Of a stretch of DNA of 64,000 nt, positions 33,241-46,331 are shown one piece after another. The notes under the pieces are model-generated. The model did no database searches. It was not told where the DNA came from and saw nothing but the letters and a program-made list of their open reading frames with translations. Each line of letters starts with the position of its first letter. Positions within the stretch are counted from its first letter, which is position 1. Position numbers and translations under genes: made by a program. Source of the stretch: Epiperipatus broadwayi (Eukaryota; Onychophora; Udeonychophora; Euonychophora; Peripatidae); contig JAQFVV010006452.1 of the NCBI GenBank assembly GCA_028023455.1, positions 424,501 through 488,500 on the forward strand. Reading direction: 5' to 3'.

Positions 33241-33475
33241 TAATGTTTATAACTTTTTTTCTATATTCAGTATCGGATTGTGGCAAAATTTCCGATACTG
33301 AATACAGAAACAAAGTTACAAGCATCATTCAGAAAGCATCACAGGTACTTCACCACAGCAGAATAATACAGAAAAGTGGCAAAAAATGTGATACCAAGTA
33401 TAAAAACAAAATTACAAGCATTACTCAGAAAGCATTGGAGTTCCTAAGCAGTATTAAGTTTTTAACATAACAGGC
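33241..33475. repeat. Hairpin and 75-bp tandem pair beside the Penelope element
   Basis: attcagtatcgg and its complement ccgatactgaat (33268-33305) form a stem. Then caaagttacaagcatcattc with agaaagca recurs about 95 bp later as caaaattacaagcattactc with agaaagca. It adjoins the 5' side of the Penelope coding region, where a terminal repeat would lie, but no second copy was found at the other end. Confidence 0.4.
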
Positions 33476-33954
33476 ATAAATGCGGTCGAAAGTAGAATTA
33501 TTTATACATAATTTTATCTTTATTTTATGACATCACAAGTATTAAATATCCAACTTTATAAGCAAGAATATACCTACAGACATTGAAATTACAGATATAT
33601 AATTTCAAATTAAAAGCCAACTGTTGGTGATAACAAAATATTAAAAATAAGAAACTAATTTTAATATATAAATAATTAAAGTTTATAAAAGCTTATAATA
33701 GATAATATAATCACAAAAAAACTCTAACATAAAGGCTAATAATATATAATATGTGCACAAAAAATATTATTAACATAGAGACTTCAAAGCACAATTATTT
33801 TTAGTTGACTATTATAGCAAATAACTGAACCATAACTATAAAAACTAAAAATTCAGCCTACCAATTACTAAGTTGTTTTTTATAAGCCATACCAGATTTA
33901 TATAATATACCAAACACAAATTTTAAATGCATCTAGAATTATGTATGTATCACC
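33476..33954. other. AT-rich stretch, no feature seen
   Basis: Nothing recognised. Confidence 0.5.
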
Positions 33955-34170
33955 ATTTTCAGTCATTATTGATTCACTGCAGGATGAAGATCTTTCTCCA
34001 AGTTCAATCCATCTTGTCTGATATTTAGATTCTCTTCTCCACATCACTCCTGTACACTTTTTTATTTCATTCATCTATCTCACATGTGGCCTCTTTCTAG
34101 GTCTTTTTCAATCTTGAAATCCAGTTTAAGATTCCAACTGTGCATCTATTATCTTCTCTTTTAATAATAT
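33955..34170 (-). mobile_element. RTE-type LINE, 3' terminal fragment
   Basis: ttattgattcactgcaggat, tgaagatctttctccaagtt, tctcacatgtggcctctttc and gtgcatctattatcttctct match the last roughly 210 bp of the LINE. The ATC tail is lost and small deletions are present. Confidence 0.82.
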
Positions 34171-34758
34171 CAATGTGTATCAAAAGTTATATACTTTTAA
34201 CAATGTAAGTCTTCACATTTATTAAATATATACACGTGTAAACATGGCAATATACAAATATATGTATTTCATTTCATCATATGATCACTTCACTGCTATA
34301 TATTTAACATTATTACAATAAATTAATTAAACTGAATATGCCACTTATTAATATCTAAAACCAAAAGTATTTCAAATAATTAACTTTAATGTAAGGCAAG
34401 TATCAATTTTTATTATAATACTTTTTATGTTGTAGCAAATTTGTGTTTAACAGATTTTGTACCCAATTATTTGCGCTTTTCTTATTCTAGCACTACTATT
34501 GATAAATTAGATGTGATCCTTAGTAATAATTCTGCTAAGATAATTTTTAATTAATTTCAATTTTGAAAATGATTTCAATTTAATAATGATAGTTCAGGTT
34601 CTCATTTAAGTCACATGGGCATGATAAGATCTTCAACTACATTGGCCTAAAAGCAAATGTTTCTTTGTTTTATGGTAATTATGCTATGCTTTAAAAAAAC
34701 AGAAAAAAAAACGATCACATAAAATGGTCATCATGCTGATTTGTTATTTAAAAAGATA
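34171..34758. other. AT-rich stretch, no feature seen
   Basis: Nothing recognised. Confidence 0.5.
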
Positions 34759-34857
34759 TTGCTGGTCGAGAGGTCAGTGGCAGCTGCTTTACAAGCAGTT
34801 GTCCCGGGTTAGTGGGTTCACTTCCCGGCTGATGCTATCACATATGGGGAAAAAAAA
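34759..34857 (+). mobile_element. tRNA-derived SINE, family S1, copy 8
   Basis: ttgctggtcgagaggtcagt with ggcagctgctttacaagcag, gggttcacttcccggctgat, gctatcacatatgg, A-run. Confidence 0.85.
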
Positions 34858-35130
34858 GATATTTACAAAAAGTAAAATGTTATGTCTATAAATATGATAG
34901 AGATAATACTTAGTCTAACTATTAAATAGTGCTTTATATTTAAAATAATAACTTCAGAAGCAGTGATTGGATCTTTACATCTTATCTGATTAATCATCTA
35001 AATGTGCCATAGTTTTTAATACTGTAATCTATGAACATTATAAAAGTGTCAACATTAAAAAAATTAAAATATATCAAAATAAACTAATAACATGGATTAA
35101 AGACATACTAAATTACACCGTTCATCAGCA

Positions 35131-35297
35131 ATTAATATCATCTATGTTCTTTATTACTTTTACAATGTCTTTTTTATAACCTAATATGACAGTTTCGACT
35201 GCCCAGCAATCTTCTTCAGAACTTCTTAAGATTGCTGGGGTAATTGAAACTGTCATGTTAGGTTATAATAAAAGCATTGTAAAAGTAATAAAGAACA
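35131..35297. repeat. Palindromic element; right arm continues beyond the hAT insertion
   Basis: Left arm (35131-35213) begins attaatatcatctatgttc; right arm (from 35228) ends gaacatagatgat at 35305, and its last bases attaat resume at 39894-39899 after the hAT. On the minus strand the left arm contains CTGAAGA, GATTGC-TGG-GCAGTC and GAAACTGTC, that is both catalytic boxes and helix II of a hammerhead, but no pairing helix I. The right arm has lost the CTGANGA box. Confidence 0.65.
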
Positions 35298-35378
35298 TAG
35301 ATGATCAGGGCCGGCGCTGGGTACTAGGCGCCCGCATGCAAATTTGATTTTGGCGCCCCTATCATTATGTATGTTTAC

Positions 35379-36036
35379 TAAGGTGACCCGACCGTGTCCC
35401 GTGGCGTTTTAAAAAAATCATGATTTTTAGAAAGAATGCACGATGTAATGCTATTTTTGATATCAAAAATAGCATAAATTGATTGTTAAATTATATATTA
35501 TTTCATACAAATGGTTTGTATGAAATAATATATAATTTAACACGGCAAATTTAGATGTTAGAAAAATTTGCAGAAATTTTAAAAATAATGTGTTTGTTAA
35601 AAATAGACAGAGTGATTCAAATATATATATATAATAAATTTAAAAAAAATAATGTTTGAGATTAAAATATTTAAATGTTTAAAATAATTTTCGAAAAACA
35701 TTTACATATTTTAATCTCAAATATTTTTTTTTTTAAAATTTCATATTTATTATTTGCGTCACTGTCTGTTTTTAACAAACCCATTATTTTTAAAATTTTT
35801 GCTAATTTTTCTAACCTCTAAATTTATGCAAATATTAGCAAATTTAATAATAAATTTACAATTTATAAATGAAATAATTTTAAAAAAAGATAATATTACA
35901 AACATACATATTTAATTTATTATTATTAATGTACGCTATATCTATATAAACGCTCCATATAAACCAAATTTTTAATCAGCCCCCCCCCCCGGTCAATGGT
36001 GTCCCGTTTTACCAATGTTAAAATCTGGTCACTTTA
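35379..36036. mobile_element. MITE-like palindromic transposon nested in the hAT
   Basis: Ends TAAGGTGACC (35379-35388) and GGTCACTTTA (36027-36036) are inverted repeats with one mismatch, followed inside by gtgtcccg and cgggac-type sequence at both ends. The interior consists of long AT-rich inverted repeats (for example aatattattttttatc-type arms around 35640-35760) and an 11-bp C-run near 35981. No coding sequence. A TA target duplication is possible. Confidence 0.55.
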
Positions 36037-36224
36037 ATGTATACCACCTACATGTTATAAATATTAGTGTACAAAATCTTTCTAAGGGAAACAAACAAGG
36101 CAATGTAAATAAATAATTTTTAATATTAAAAAAAAAGAAAATACAGTTAAAAAAAGTAAATGCATTACAAAACATGTTATAATTATAATAATTTTATACT
36201 CCTTGACTTCATATTAATAAACCT

Positions 36225-38691
36225 TGATATGATTGTATTTATTTCCAGTTCTGCACAAATATCATTTTCAATAGCAATTAATGCCAAATTAACAAGCCGT
36301 TTTGTGACATAGTTGTTCTCAAGTAAGTTTTAATTAATTTTAACTTAGAAAAAGAGCGTTCACCGCTTGCAACACTAACAGGTAATGTTAATAATATTCT
36401 TAAAGCTATTGATAAGTTTGGCATAGATAAATTATTAGAAACTATAAAATTAAGTGTTTCGAAAGGGTTTTGAGAATTTAAAAAATCCTTTTGAAAAATA
36501 TCTCAGAAAATCTCACATAATTCCGATCGAATAAATCTGTAGCATTAATATCTTTACTGTTATCAAATTTCAAAATATTTTCTAAATCTTTGCATTTTGC
36601 TTGTAACTCGCTCTTATTAATTTCTGATATTTTATATAGAAAATTGAAATTATTATAACAGCGCTCGTCTGAAGTTCAAAGCGTTCTGTTAAAGAATTAA
36701 TCGCTACATCTAAAAGTGTAAAAAACATGTTTATTTTAAATTTTTCTTCAGGTATTTGAGGTGTTTCGTCCTGATGCTCGTAATCAAATTGACGAGTTTT
36801 TTTCCGTTGTCGAACTTCTTTGGCAGTTTTAAATTCTTTCTCTCCATCAACCTCTTCGCTAAGTTCATCTGCAATTTTGAGAATGTTTTGAAATTTGAAT
36901 CTGATCGATATTCTCGTAAAAATTTATTTAGATTTGCGATCGATTCTAAAGCAAGTGAAGCATTCATATTTACATTTTGGAGCATTTTACTGACAGGATT
37001 TATTCTATTTAATATATCATGCCAAATTATTAAAGAACAAATAAATTTGTAATCCTTAAGGTTAGTGCAGAGTGATTGAGCTTCATGTTGAATTTCTCTA
37101 TTAAAAGATTCGTTGTTCATTATTTCATAGAGTGCATCATAAATTTCACCCAACTGATACCGTAGAGGCCGGATTGCATCAATTCTGCTTTCCCATCATG
37201 TTTCTGATGGTTGTTTTAGAGTTAAAGTTTTAATAAATTTTAAAAGGATTGACCACCGTTTATAAGATGATGAAAAAAAATTGTATATTTTTTGAACAAT
37301 TGCAAAAAAACCAATTGTATCTACATTGACTTTGGCGGCATCGTTTATGATTAAGTTTAAAGAATGAGCAGCACATGGTACGTAAAATGCACGAGGGTTT
37401 TTGGTTAAAATCAAATTTTGAAGTCCAGCCTTTTTGCCTTTCATGTTGGCCCCATTATCATACCCTTGACCACGCATGTCTTCAATGGGAATCTTCCATT
37501 TTCCAGTTGTTCAATTATTGTTGTACATAAACCTCGTCCAGTGGAATCTGTTATATCTATGAAACCTAAAAAGTTTTCTCTAATTTTAACCGTTCCATTA
37601 TTACAAAAAACGAAGCGAATAATTATGGTCATTTGTTCAGTTTTACTTGCATCTGGTGTACAATCTAAAATAATAGAATAATATTTGGATTTCTTTATCG
37701 ATAATAAAATTGTTTCCCTAATTGCTGTACTTAAAATTTCCAATAATTCATTTTGGCTATCTTTGCTCAAATAATGTACTCTATTGTTTTGATCTAGGGC
37801 CCTCTCAACATGATTTTCCATAACGGGATCAAACTTTGCAAATAATTCAATTAATTTTAAAAAATTTCCGTTATTTTTTTCGTATAATTTATCAGATGAT
37901 CCGCAAAATGCTAAATTTTGACTACCAAGGAATTTGATAATTTCAATCAGCCGTTCCAAAACACTCCTCCAATGTCTCTTTTCCATTTCATATAAATTTT
38001 GAGATTGACAATCAATAGTAATTTTGTTTTTTAATCTTTTCTCACGTTCATTCCAATTCAATAAACTTTTCATGTGAGCCATACTAGTTTCATGTCTGTG
38101 TAAAGTTGTACTTAAATTTCTCCAATTATTGTATCCTTCTATGAGGCTAGAATCAGTAGATCCAAAAATTTTGCAACAAAAGCAAAACACAGAGTTCAAA
38201 ATTTCGGAATAAATAAGCCATTTTCGAAAAACTACTTCTCCGTTTTCCATTTTTCTATTATAATATACATCAGAAAATTTACGGCCATGTACATCGTTCG
38301 GATATATAATATCTTTCTTTTGAACAGGCCCCATTTCTACTAAAATAACACATAGTTTGTCATCGATTTTATTCCATTCAGCTGGATCTTCTAAATTTGT
38401 ACACATTTGATATGATATTGGCACAATGACTTTGTTGTCACTTAACTGTTTCTTACTAAAATCTTGTTCAATATTTTCAACAGTTCCCTGTGATCTAGAT
38501 GATGTACACAGTTCTGGTTCTTGTTGAGTATAAGCTATTTCAGAAGCAGTTGATATTTTAAGATATTTATTAAGTGATCCACTTTGTTTTTTAATGTTTG
38601 CTATTTTTTCAGCTTGGCGTTTACGATTTTGTGCACCGGATAGTTTTTTCTTAGTTTTTGATTCCATATTACTTTTACTCATGAACGCCAC
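36225..38691 (-). pseudogene. hAT transposase (zinc-finger MYM1/TTF-type), broken
   Basis: Start at 38691 (ATG). Residues 1-416 are open. They hold a basic N-terminus (TKKKLSGAQNRKRQAEKIAN), a 'DPAEW' block, a TTF-type zinc-finger region with VVFRKWLIYS and FCFCCKIFG, an HRHETSMAHM block, and the catalytic-core start KYYSIILDCTPDASKTEQM with FLGFIDI. A frameshift near 37460 leads to RGQGYDNGANMKGKKAGLQ and ARAFYVPCAAHSLNL, then a stop near 37195. MGEIYDALYEIMNNESFN follows, and after more decay the dimerisation domain LRILLTLPVSVASGERSFSK with LKLIKTYLRTTMSQ near 36430-36330. The order and about 800-residue span are normal for ZMYM1-like hAT transposases. The frameshifts and stop inactivate it. 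Confidence 0.88.
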
Positions 38692-39899
38692 TTTAAAATA
38701 ATTTTCAAATGTAATAAATAAATAAATACGGACTCTAATTTATATATTTACATCATGTATCTTAATACTTAAGATTATATATCGCTAATTTAGATGTCCA
38801 ACACAAATTACTTCTTGCGCCAAAATACAAAACTCTATACGCGGAGGGGAAGAAGTTGTTTAACTTGTTTACCTAAAAAAGGCAGCTAATAAATTGGAAA
38901 TATTCAGCCATTGACATTAAAAATGGTCAGGTTTTAAAATAACTCAAGTGTCCAGTTTTTACGCTTGATTGGACATTTTAGTTTTACCATTGGCAAGATT
39001 TTCTTTTGTTATCATATATTTTTCTAATTAACACAGGTGGCCTGCCAGGCCTGATTTGCGATTCAATAGAAAATTTCCTGGGATTATAATTATTGTTTAC
39101 AAGTTCTTACTAAGATTTTAAAATTTGCGATAAACATCATAAGCAAACGTATGTAATTAATTTGCAAACCTAATTAGTATGCACGAAAAAATAGACTTTT
39201 GACAACGATTAAAATATATAAAATAAAAAGTAAACTGAAAATTATATTAAGTTTACTGGAATTATACCTATAATATATATTACATACACGTTCGAATATT
39301 TATATCAAATTATTATTTAAATAAAAAATTAGAAAATGTTTTATTTTGCAATATTATAATCGTTTCTTACGATTTCAAAATTATGTACATGATCTAATAT
39401 ATATATACGCATATACATACATAAGTTCTAATTTATAATACTTTTAGTGTGTGTTTATTTATATATTTGCTAGCGAAAGTTACTTATAGTTTACTATAAG
39501 CAGTACTATATATATATAAACATTACAATATGAAATTTGTAATATAATAAACTTTATGTTTAGTTTATTGTTCATGATAAATAATAGATTTGATTGTTTT
39601 ATATTTTTAATATTAAGCAGAGCTTGTGTGCAGGCCTGCTTGTGTGTGTCATTTAATAAGATATAATATGACTTCATATGATTTTCAATAATCTACTCTC
39701 AATAATTTTTGTAAATAAACATTTGAGAATAATATTCTTCAAATGTGAGTATTTTTGTTAGTAGAGTTTTAATTTCTCAGGGATGGCGCCTTCTTTTTCA
39801 GATGCTAATCTCTCAGTGATGGCGCCTCCTTCTGCCAGCGCCCGCATGCCTAGCATGCGTTGCATGCCCGCTTCCGCCGGCCCTGTAGATGATATTAAT

Positions 39900-40990
39900 A
39901 TTATATGGATTTGGCAATGCAATAGGAAAGATAAAGTTATAATAATTAATCACCAATTTTAATTAAATTGAAAAACTCAGCAAACAAAATGTTAGAACAT
40001 AAAGTGATTAATTACAAATAAACAATGATTCTAAACCGATTTTCCCATGCCTTGTTGTTTAATGCCAAAATGAAAATTTTTAATGGCATAATTTTTATGA
40101 TTTTTATTAAGCAAATTATACATCGCTAATATATACAGATAATAAAATGATTTAGTTTTTGGAAGACATTATTTTAAATATGTGAAATTAATAAATAAAT
40201 TAAAACAATAACTATTTAAAAAAGCATGTTATGAAAAACAAAGTAAATGAAAAAAAAAAGAGCCTTGTTTGGCAATGAAAAATATTTTCTCAATATACTT
40301 TTCTAGTGCCGAACTCCAATATAATCTTAATTAAATGATTATAACTTTTTAGAAAATATATATCAAATGTATTTATTAAGCATTTAGAAACTTTAATTTT
40401 GCACTCTTTCTCAATCCATAAACATTATTAAATAATTATATATTTGAATACTATTTGTCACTATCTTATTTTAAACATCAGAAAAGAAAAGTGATACCGA
40501 AGAGACATTTGATAATAGTGCTGCTGGTTTAGGCAAAATGCATCATGGATCTACTTTATTCTTTGTGATGTTTTTGTAATTTTTTTAGTGTAATAATGTG
40601 TTGATAATTAATAGATTTAAATACACATGAGTGCACACACACATATATATGTACAAACACTATAAAATTTTATCACACTTTACATTATATATAGAAAAAA
40701 ATAATAGTGATTACATTAAAGGAAGTGCTGCAATTATTTATTTATTTATTTTATGTGTATTTTGGAATCAATAAAATGCCCTTTGATTCTGAGATATATA
40801 TTTATTTAAAAACATGCATATATAGTTAGTAGAAAGATTTGTAATTAACTAATAAAATACACATTATTTTTTATTATTCTATATAAGTTTAGCTAATATG
40901 AAAGTAATTAATATATGAGGAATAACAGTCTCTCTCTCCTCCTGCATGCACCATTACACTTTTGGTTTGCCAGTTCACAGGGTGTGTTAA
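39900..40990. other. AT-rich stretch, no feature seen
   Basis: Nothing recognised. Confidence 0.5.
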
Positions 40991-41051
40991 ATAAGAAAAG
41001 ACAATCTTATTCCCCATTCCATATCATATATATATATATATATATATATAT
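40991..41051. repeat. 33-bp segment shared with 46.2 kb, plus (TA)n
   Basis: gaaaagacaatcttattccc with cattccatatcat, then about 12 TA units. The same sequence forms one arm and the loop of the palindrome at 46186-46252. Confidence 0.75.
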
Positions 41052-44000
41052 TGTGCCCTTTTCTATAAGTCAGAAATAGCTCATCACAGTCAATTACTAA
41101 AAATTTTAAATTTTAGATTATGTTCTCTTGATGTGTTAATTATATTGTATTAATATTGTCTTAAAAGCATGATTTGAAGCTAAATGAAAATACATAATGC
41201 ACAATATTATGATAAATCACTTAAGAATAGTTAAATAAAGCTAAACATATTTCATATGTTTGCAAAAGCTGGTCATAATAAATAACACAGCTATAAATAT
41301 TTAAAAATATGTTTAAAAGTTCAATTTTAATAGTCTTAAACTTATAGTTAAATAAATATTATATTTAAAATTATAAATTATATTTAATGGTTATAATTAA
41401 TATTATATATTTTAAAAGTTAGTTTTATGGTAGTGAAAGTTATATTTAGTTCTATATTTTGTAAATTGTTGTTCCAAATTTTATATAATTGTATTATTTT
41501 ATTTAATACAATAAGTGTAGCAATTTTTTATTATTCCTAGACAGAAAATAGGACGATTTGTATTGTTTATATTAATCATGTGATTTGTATAATAATATAT
41601 GTTTGTACACACTTGCTTGCTAGTATATAGATTAGTCAAGTTCAAAGTATTTTAAAATTACATTATAGAATTGGATGTAATTATTACCTATCATAAAAGC
41701 AAATATTAAGTTAGTCATTATAAATGTTTAAATAATGTAATAAAGATGAATACAGTTAATAAAAGTTAAATATTTTGTTTCAAAATAAACTAGACAAATT
41801 AAATATTAAAAGTGGGATAATTTATTAAATATTCTTTTAAAAAGTCTTTAAGTAATTTAGTAAAGTAATAATTGATTTAAAAGTAATATTTCGAAGTAAT
41901 ATTTTTAAAGTTATAATACGTCATAGTTTTTTTATTTTGAAATTTAATTGTGTAAGTTTCTAACATTATGCAAATTTTGCATCAAACCAAAAGTAAGAAT
42001 CAACCAATAGAATGATGTATTTTCTAGGATATAAATACCAATTGCGGGGGGGTATCGGTGGTGATTAAAATATATTAAAGGTAGCAGAGATCATATCAGA
42101 AGCTATCAAAGTGATAGTAATTTTTTAATTTTATTATTTAGTCAATTTTTAGTGCTCTCTTACAATGTTATTTGCAAAGCTAATAGGTTATTATTATTTT
42201 AAAAAGTATTTGCAAAAAGAGAGTGTAAAATAAAAATATTAATAATAACTTCATTTAATATGCCTTGCTAATTTTTAAAGTCCCGTTGTCAGTAGTATTC
42301 ATCAAAATCTAATATATAACTTCACAATAATAAAATGGATATACCAATAAGGAAAACGTATTCAACTTATAATATTCTAAAAATGAGTATAATATTTATT
42401 ATTGCATTTTCAATAATATTGAACAATAGGACTATTTAAATGAATAAATTAATTTTATGGACATTGTATGGGAAACTTATTAAAAAAACTGTTTGCCGAT
42501 TAAAAGTAAAGATGCATTATTTTATATAGCAAGATAGTCTTGTCCAGTATTAATAAGCAATAAGACAAGTATACTATATAATAAATTTATGGAAATATCA
42601 TGTTATAAAAGTAAATGTTATATCCTTTTTGAATGAAACATTTAAAATATCTACAAGAAATTATTTTAAGAAAAGACTCATGAAAATATTTTAGAAAAGC
42701 GTATATTATAAAAACCTAAGGCATATAGAGGGTTAATACGTGTATATAAAATTGTTTTAAAAGCTTATAATTTAAGACAAGAAAAACCTCTGAATATGTA
42801 ATAAATAATAATAAATTATCATGAAGAAGAAACCTATAAAGAAAATAAACATGTTAATAAATAAAATATGGGATTATGGAAATATTTAAGATTGTGCAAA
42901 TAATTTATCTGGATAATATAAGTTAAGCCGGTGGAAAATGGTGCATCAATATGCAGATATGGAATACTATAGTATAGAAGCTTCATGGAATTATTTTAAA
43001 AGTTATGATTTATTATGATTTCCATAATCATCCTTCTGGACTATAGAAGTCATAAACTATTATTCTATAACTTATCCAGGATGGATTGATTATTATTTTA
43101 TATAATTTTTCAAGATTTTAAGATGTTGTGTTATTTTTTTTTTTCATTGTTCATTTTTTAAAACCTGAGATTTTTGTGCCGGAAGTTTGGATGACACTTA
43201 CTGTAGGAAATGTATTGACTTGTTCATCATCATAGCAATGGAGGAGGTTGTAGAATTATTCTTGAAGGAAACATTTTTTAAAAAAAAAACTTTTGAGAAA
43301 GAAAATGGAAATATTTGGACTTATAAAGAACATTCATTTTTTTCAGTTGAAGTTTTGTAAATATGATTTCCATTTATTACTATTTATTTTAAACGTAAAT
43401 TTTCTAGTTTATAAGAGTAGGAACATGAACATTAATCTATTGATAATATTATAATCCTATAATATAATAATTTAATAATTTAAATAAGAACATTTTAAGT
43501 AAAGGTATGGATGTATTTTCATGTATGCAATGTATCCAATTGATGGAAAACCAAAGATTGCATAAGTGATAACAAGCTAATATCATTTGGTAATAGTTCA
43601 TGAATATTGATATTTTATGATGTATATTTTGTTTTCTTTTTAGATTGCCTATGAATTATAATGAATGGAAGTATAAATGTTTAATTATATGTAAATGCAT
43701 TTTGTACAACACTTTAAAATTATGAGACTAGGATTTATTTTGGGAATATGCATACTATAATTTTATACTAGTAATATAACACATCATGATAAGAAATATT
43801 TATGTGATTCTTTTAAAAACTTATATTATTGGATGTTCCAAGGATTCATATTACAAGTTTGTATATATTTTAGAATATAGAATAAGGAAGTAAAGCAAAA
43901 TTTTCTTGTGGATCAGTGAGATCACTCTAATTATAAATGAATTTTATTTATTGTTTTGAATATGCAAGATAGTTATTTTGTCGATGTAAGATGTGATAAA

Positions 44001-46180
44001 TCTTTAGGAAATAATGATAAGATAGTGACTTGGTAGTACTATGGTAAACATGAACCCAAGATGATGTTATAATAGGATGTGATGAGGGAATATGAATAAT
44101 ATTTTATAATCTTAGTGGATATGCAATGCAGTTAACAAAGCCCTGTAATTGTATATTTATTTTGGACAGTGTCTATTTTTCTTTAAGTATTGATGTTTTA
44201 ATAAAGCTGAAGGAATAGCTTGACATCATTAATAGTATTGGAGGACATTAGACAAAATAGGTCATGCCTTTATTTCTTATAGATACACTGTGCCATGATA
44301 TTTTTTGATATGCTACGAGTTATACTCGAGTTTTTCTTTCCTAGATCCTACACATCTATTCGCTATCTAGATTTCCAATGTAACTACATAATTCAGTATG
44401 ATATATTTGAAAAGAAATAATAGATAATTTAGAGTTTACAATATGCTATCATTTGAATGAGATAAGTTCATTTACTTAGAAGAAGTAGAATTTGTATAAA
44501 TTGGAATTGAAAATCCAATGGATCCTAAAAGGGAAAAGAATAATAAAATATGTTTTTTGGACTTGTTTTGGAAATAAAATAAAATTTCAAGAATAAAGTA
44601 AATAAAACAAAGTTGTTCTTTAAAATGTTAAATAACTTTTAAATGCTTTATTTTGTTTTAAATAAGTTTTGCATATTTTTAAAAATATAATGTTATAAAG
44701 TAAAATGATATAAATAATAAGCATAGGTATAATTTTGTATTTAGTAAATAATAGGCAATATATGGATAATTACAACTATATAGTATTAAAGTAATGCTAA
44801 ATGGGAATATGTTATATTTAATAAACATAGTGTAGTAAACAACGATATCCACAAAATCTGGTCATAAATTATTAGATAGATATTTTATGTAACATCTTTG
44901 ACATTGCAAGATGAAAATTGTTTAATTTTAAGAAAATCCATACTCACGATAATGTTATTTTTTATGTTTTCTGTAGTATGTTTCTATGGATGTTTTTTTA
45001 GAAAAAAAGTATAGTTAAATAATATTTAAGGATAGAATATTTTTTTTAAAATAAAAATAAATAAATGTAATTTATCATAAGTTTAATTAGAAAGAGAATA
45101 ATAAAATGGTATTTTATTATTATTATTATTTTAAGTCAGAATAAAGACTTAAATAAATTCTAGATTGTTTAATACCTAAGTAATAAAAAATGTAGAATGG
45201 TGTAAATTGAGGATATCCAATGTAAATATTGTAAATAGTATATTTTATTTTATTGTTATAATAAACTTTGTTAAATTTGTTTTCAAAATTTGTGTATCCT
45301 GACTGTTTCATTTTCCCATCACACTGCATGAGATTCACAGAATAACTGAATCAAACATGATATTTTTTTGCACAAAGATAAATAAAGAATTGTTTTAAGA
45401 ATTTGAATATTTTCTTGAAGATTTATTTATTTAAGCAATCACATTTTTACATTATCTTATGGTCATAAATTGATTATTAAAGAGTACATTGAATTATATG
45501 CTATCCGTTGCCACACATCTTTATTTGTCAGATTATAAATACTACCACATATTTTCTTACATTATCATATGAAGATATAGTATTTTTATTATTTATTATG
45601 GTAATAAAATTATAGTGATGAAAGAGATATACAGAATTAGTTCATACAATGAAGAATATTATTATTATTTGTTATTATTAGTTTAAGTATAGTAAGGTAT
45701 GACATAAAAATCCCTTCTCATGTTTTACTACCATGATTTAATTACCTTAGAATAATTTTATGAACCTGAGATTTTATAGAGCTAAATTATTATAAATAAG
45801 AGATTAAGATTTAATTATTAGTTTAATCTTAAGGAGTAGGATTTATTAAAGTCGTAAGAAAACTATAAGTTTATTTATTTAAAATAGAAATAAGGGGGGG
45901 GGGATACTGTTCTTATGCCATTGAGGTAGTATCCTGTGGGATGGCTCAATGTAATTTTTCTTGTCACCTGTATTTTCACTTTTAAGTCTCATGAAATATT
46001 AAATATTATTTATTTATTTTATAAACTGAACCTATTCATTATTTTGATAGTAAAATGTTTAATTTTAATGCAGGATATTTTATTTATTAATTATTTGTTT
46101 TATAACAAACATAATCTGTAACTGAGCTAACCCATTTTTATTTAATATTATATTGCCCGGAAGTGAGATGCACAACGGAT
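41052..46180. other. 5-kb AT-rich stretch, no gene seen
   Basis: No frame longer than about 70 codons and no transposon motif. At 42004-42039 CCAAT, then TATAAATA 28 bp later, resembles a pol II promoter but nothing downstream supports a gene. G-runs occur at 42046 and 45894-45902. Confidence 0.45.
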
Positions 46181-46185
46181 AGGTT

Positions 46186-46287
46186 AGAATATATATTAAT
46201 GATATGGAATGGGGAATAAGATTGTCTTTTCTTATTCCCCATTCCATATCATTAATATATATATATATATATATATATAATGATATG

Positions 46288-46326
<39 letters not shown>
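46186..46326. repeat. Near-perfect palindrome followed by (TA)n
   Basis: attaatgatatggaatgggg with aataaga, a short loop (ttgtctttt), then the exact complement back to atatcattaat, followed by two (TA)n tracts separated by another atgatatggaat. Confidence 0.85.

Positions 46327-46329
<3 letters not shown>

Positions 46330-46331
<2 letters not shown>

Larger units (their letters stand above)
35306..39885 (-). mobile_element. hAT-family DNA transposon, 4.58 kb, with perfect 8-bp TSD
   Basis: Terminal inverted repeats CAGGGCCGGCG at the left and its complement (cgccggccctg) at the right. The 8-bp TSD tagatgat lies at 35298-35305 and 39886-39893 and is identical. Subterminal GC-rich blocks (ggcgcc, gcccgcatgc) occur at both ends. 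The transposase gene (36225-38691) runs right to left. A smaller transposon (35379-36036) has inserted in the 3' flank. The identical TSD suggests fairly recent insertion despite a broken gene, so it may have been mobilised in trans. Confidence 0.93.
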
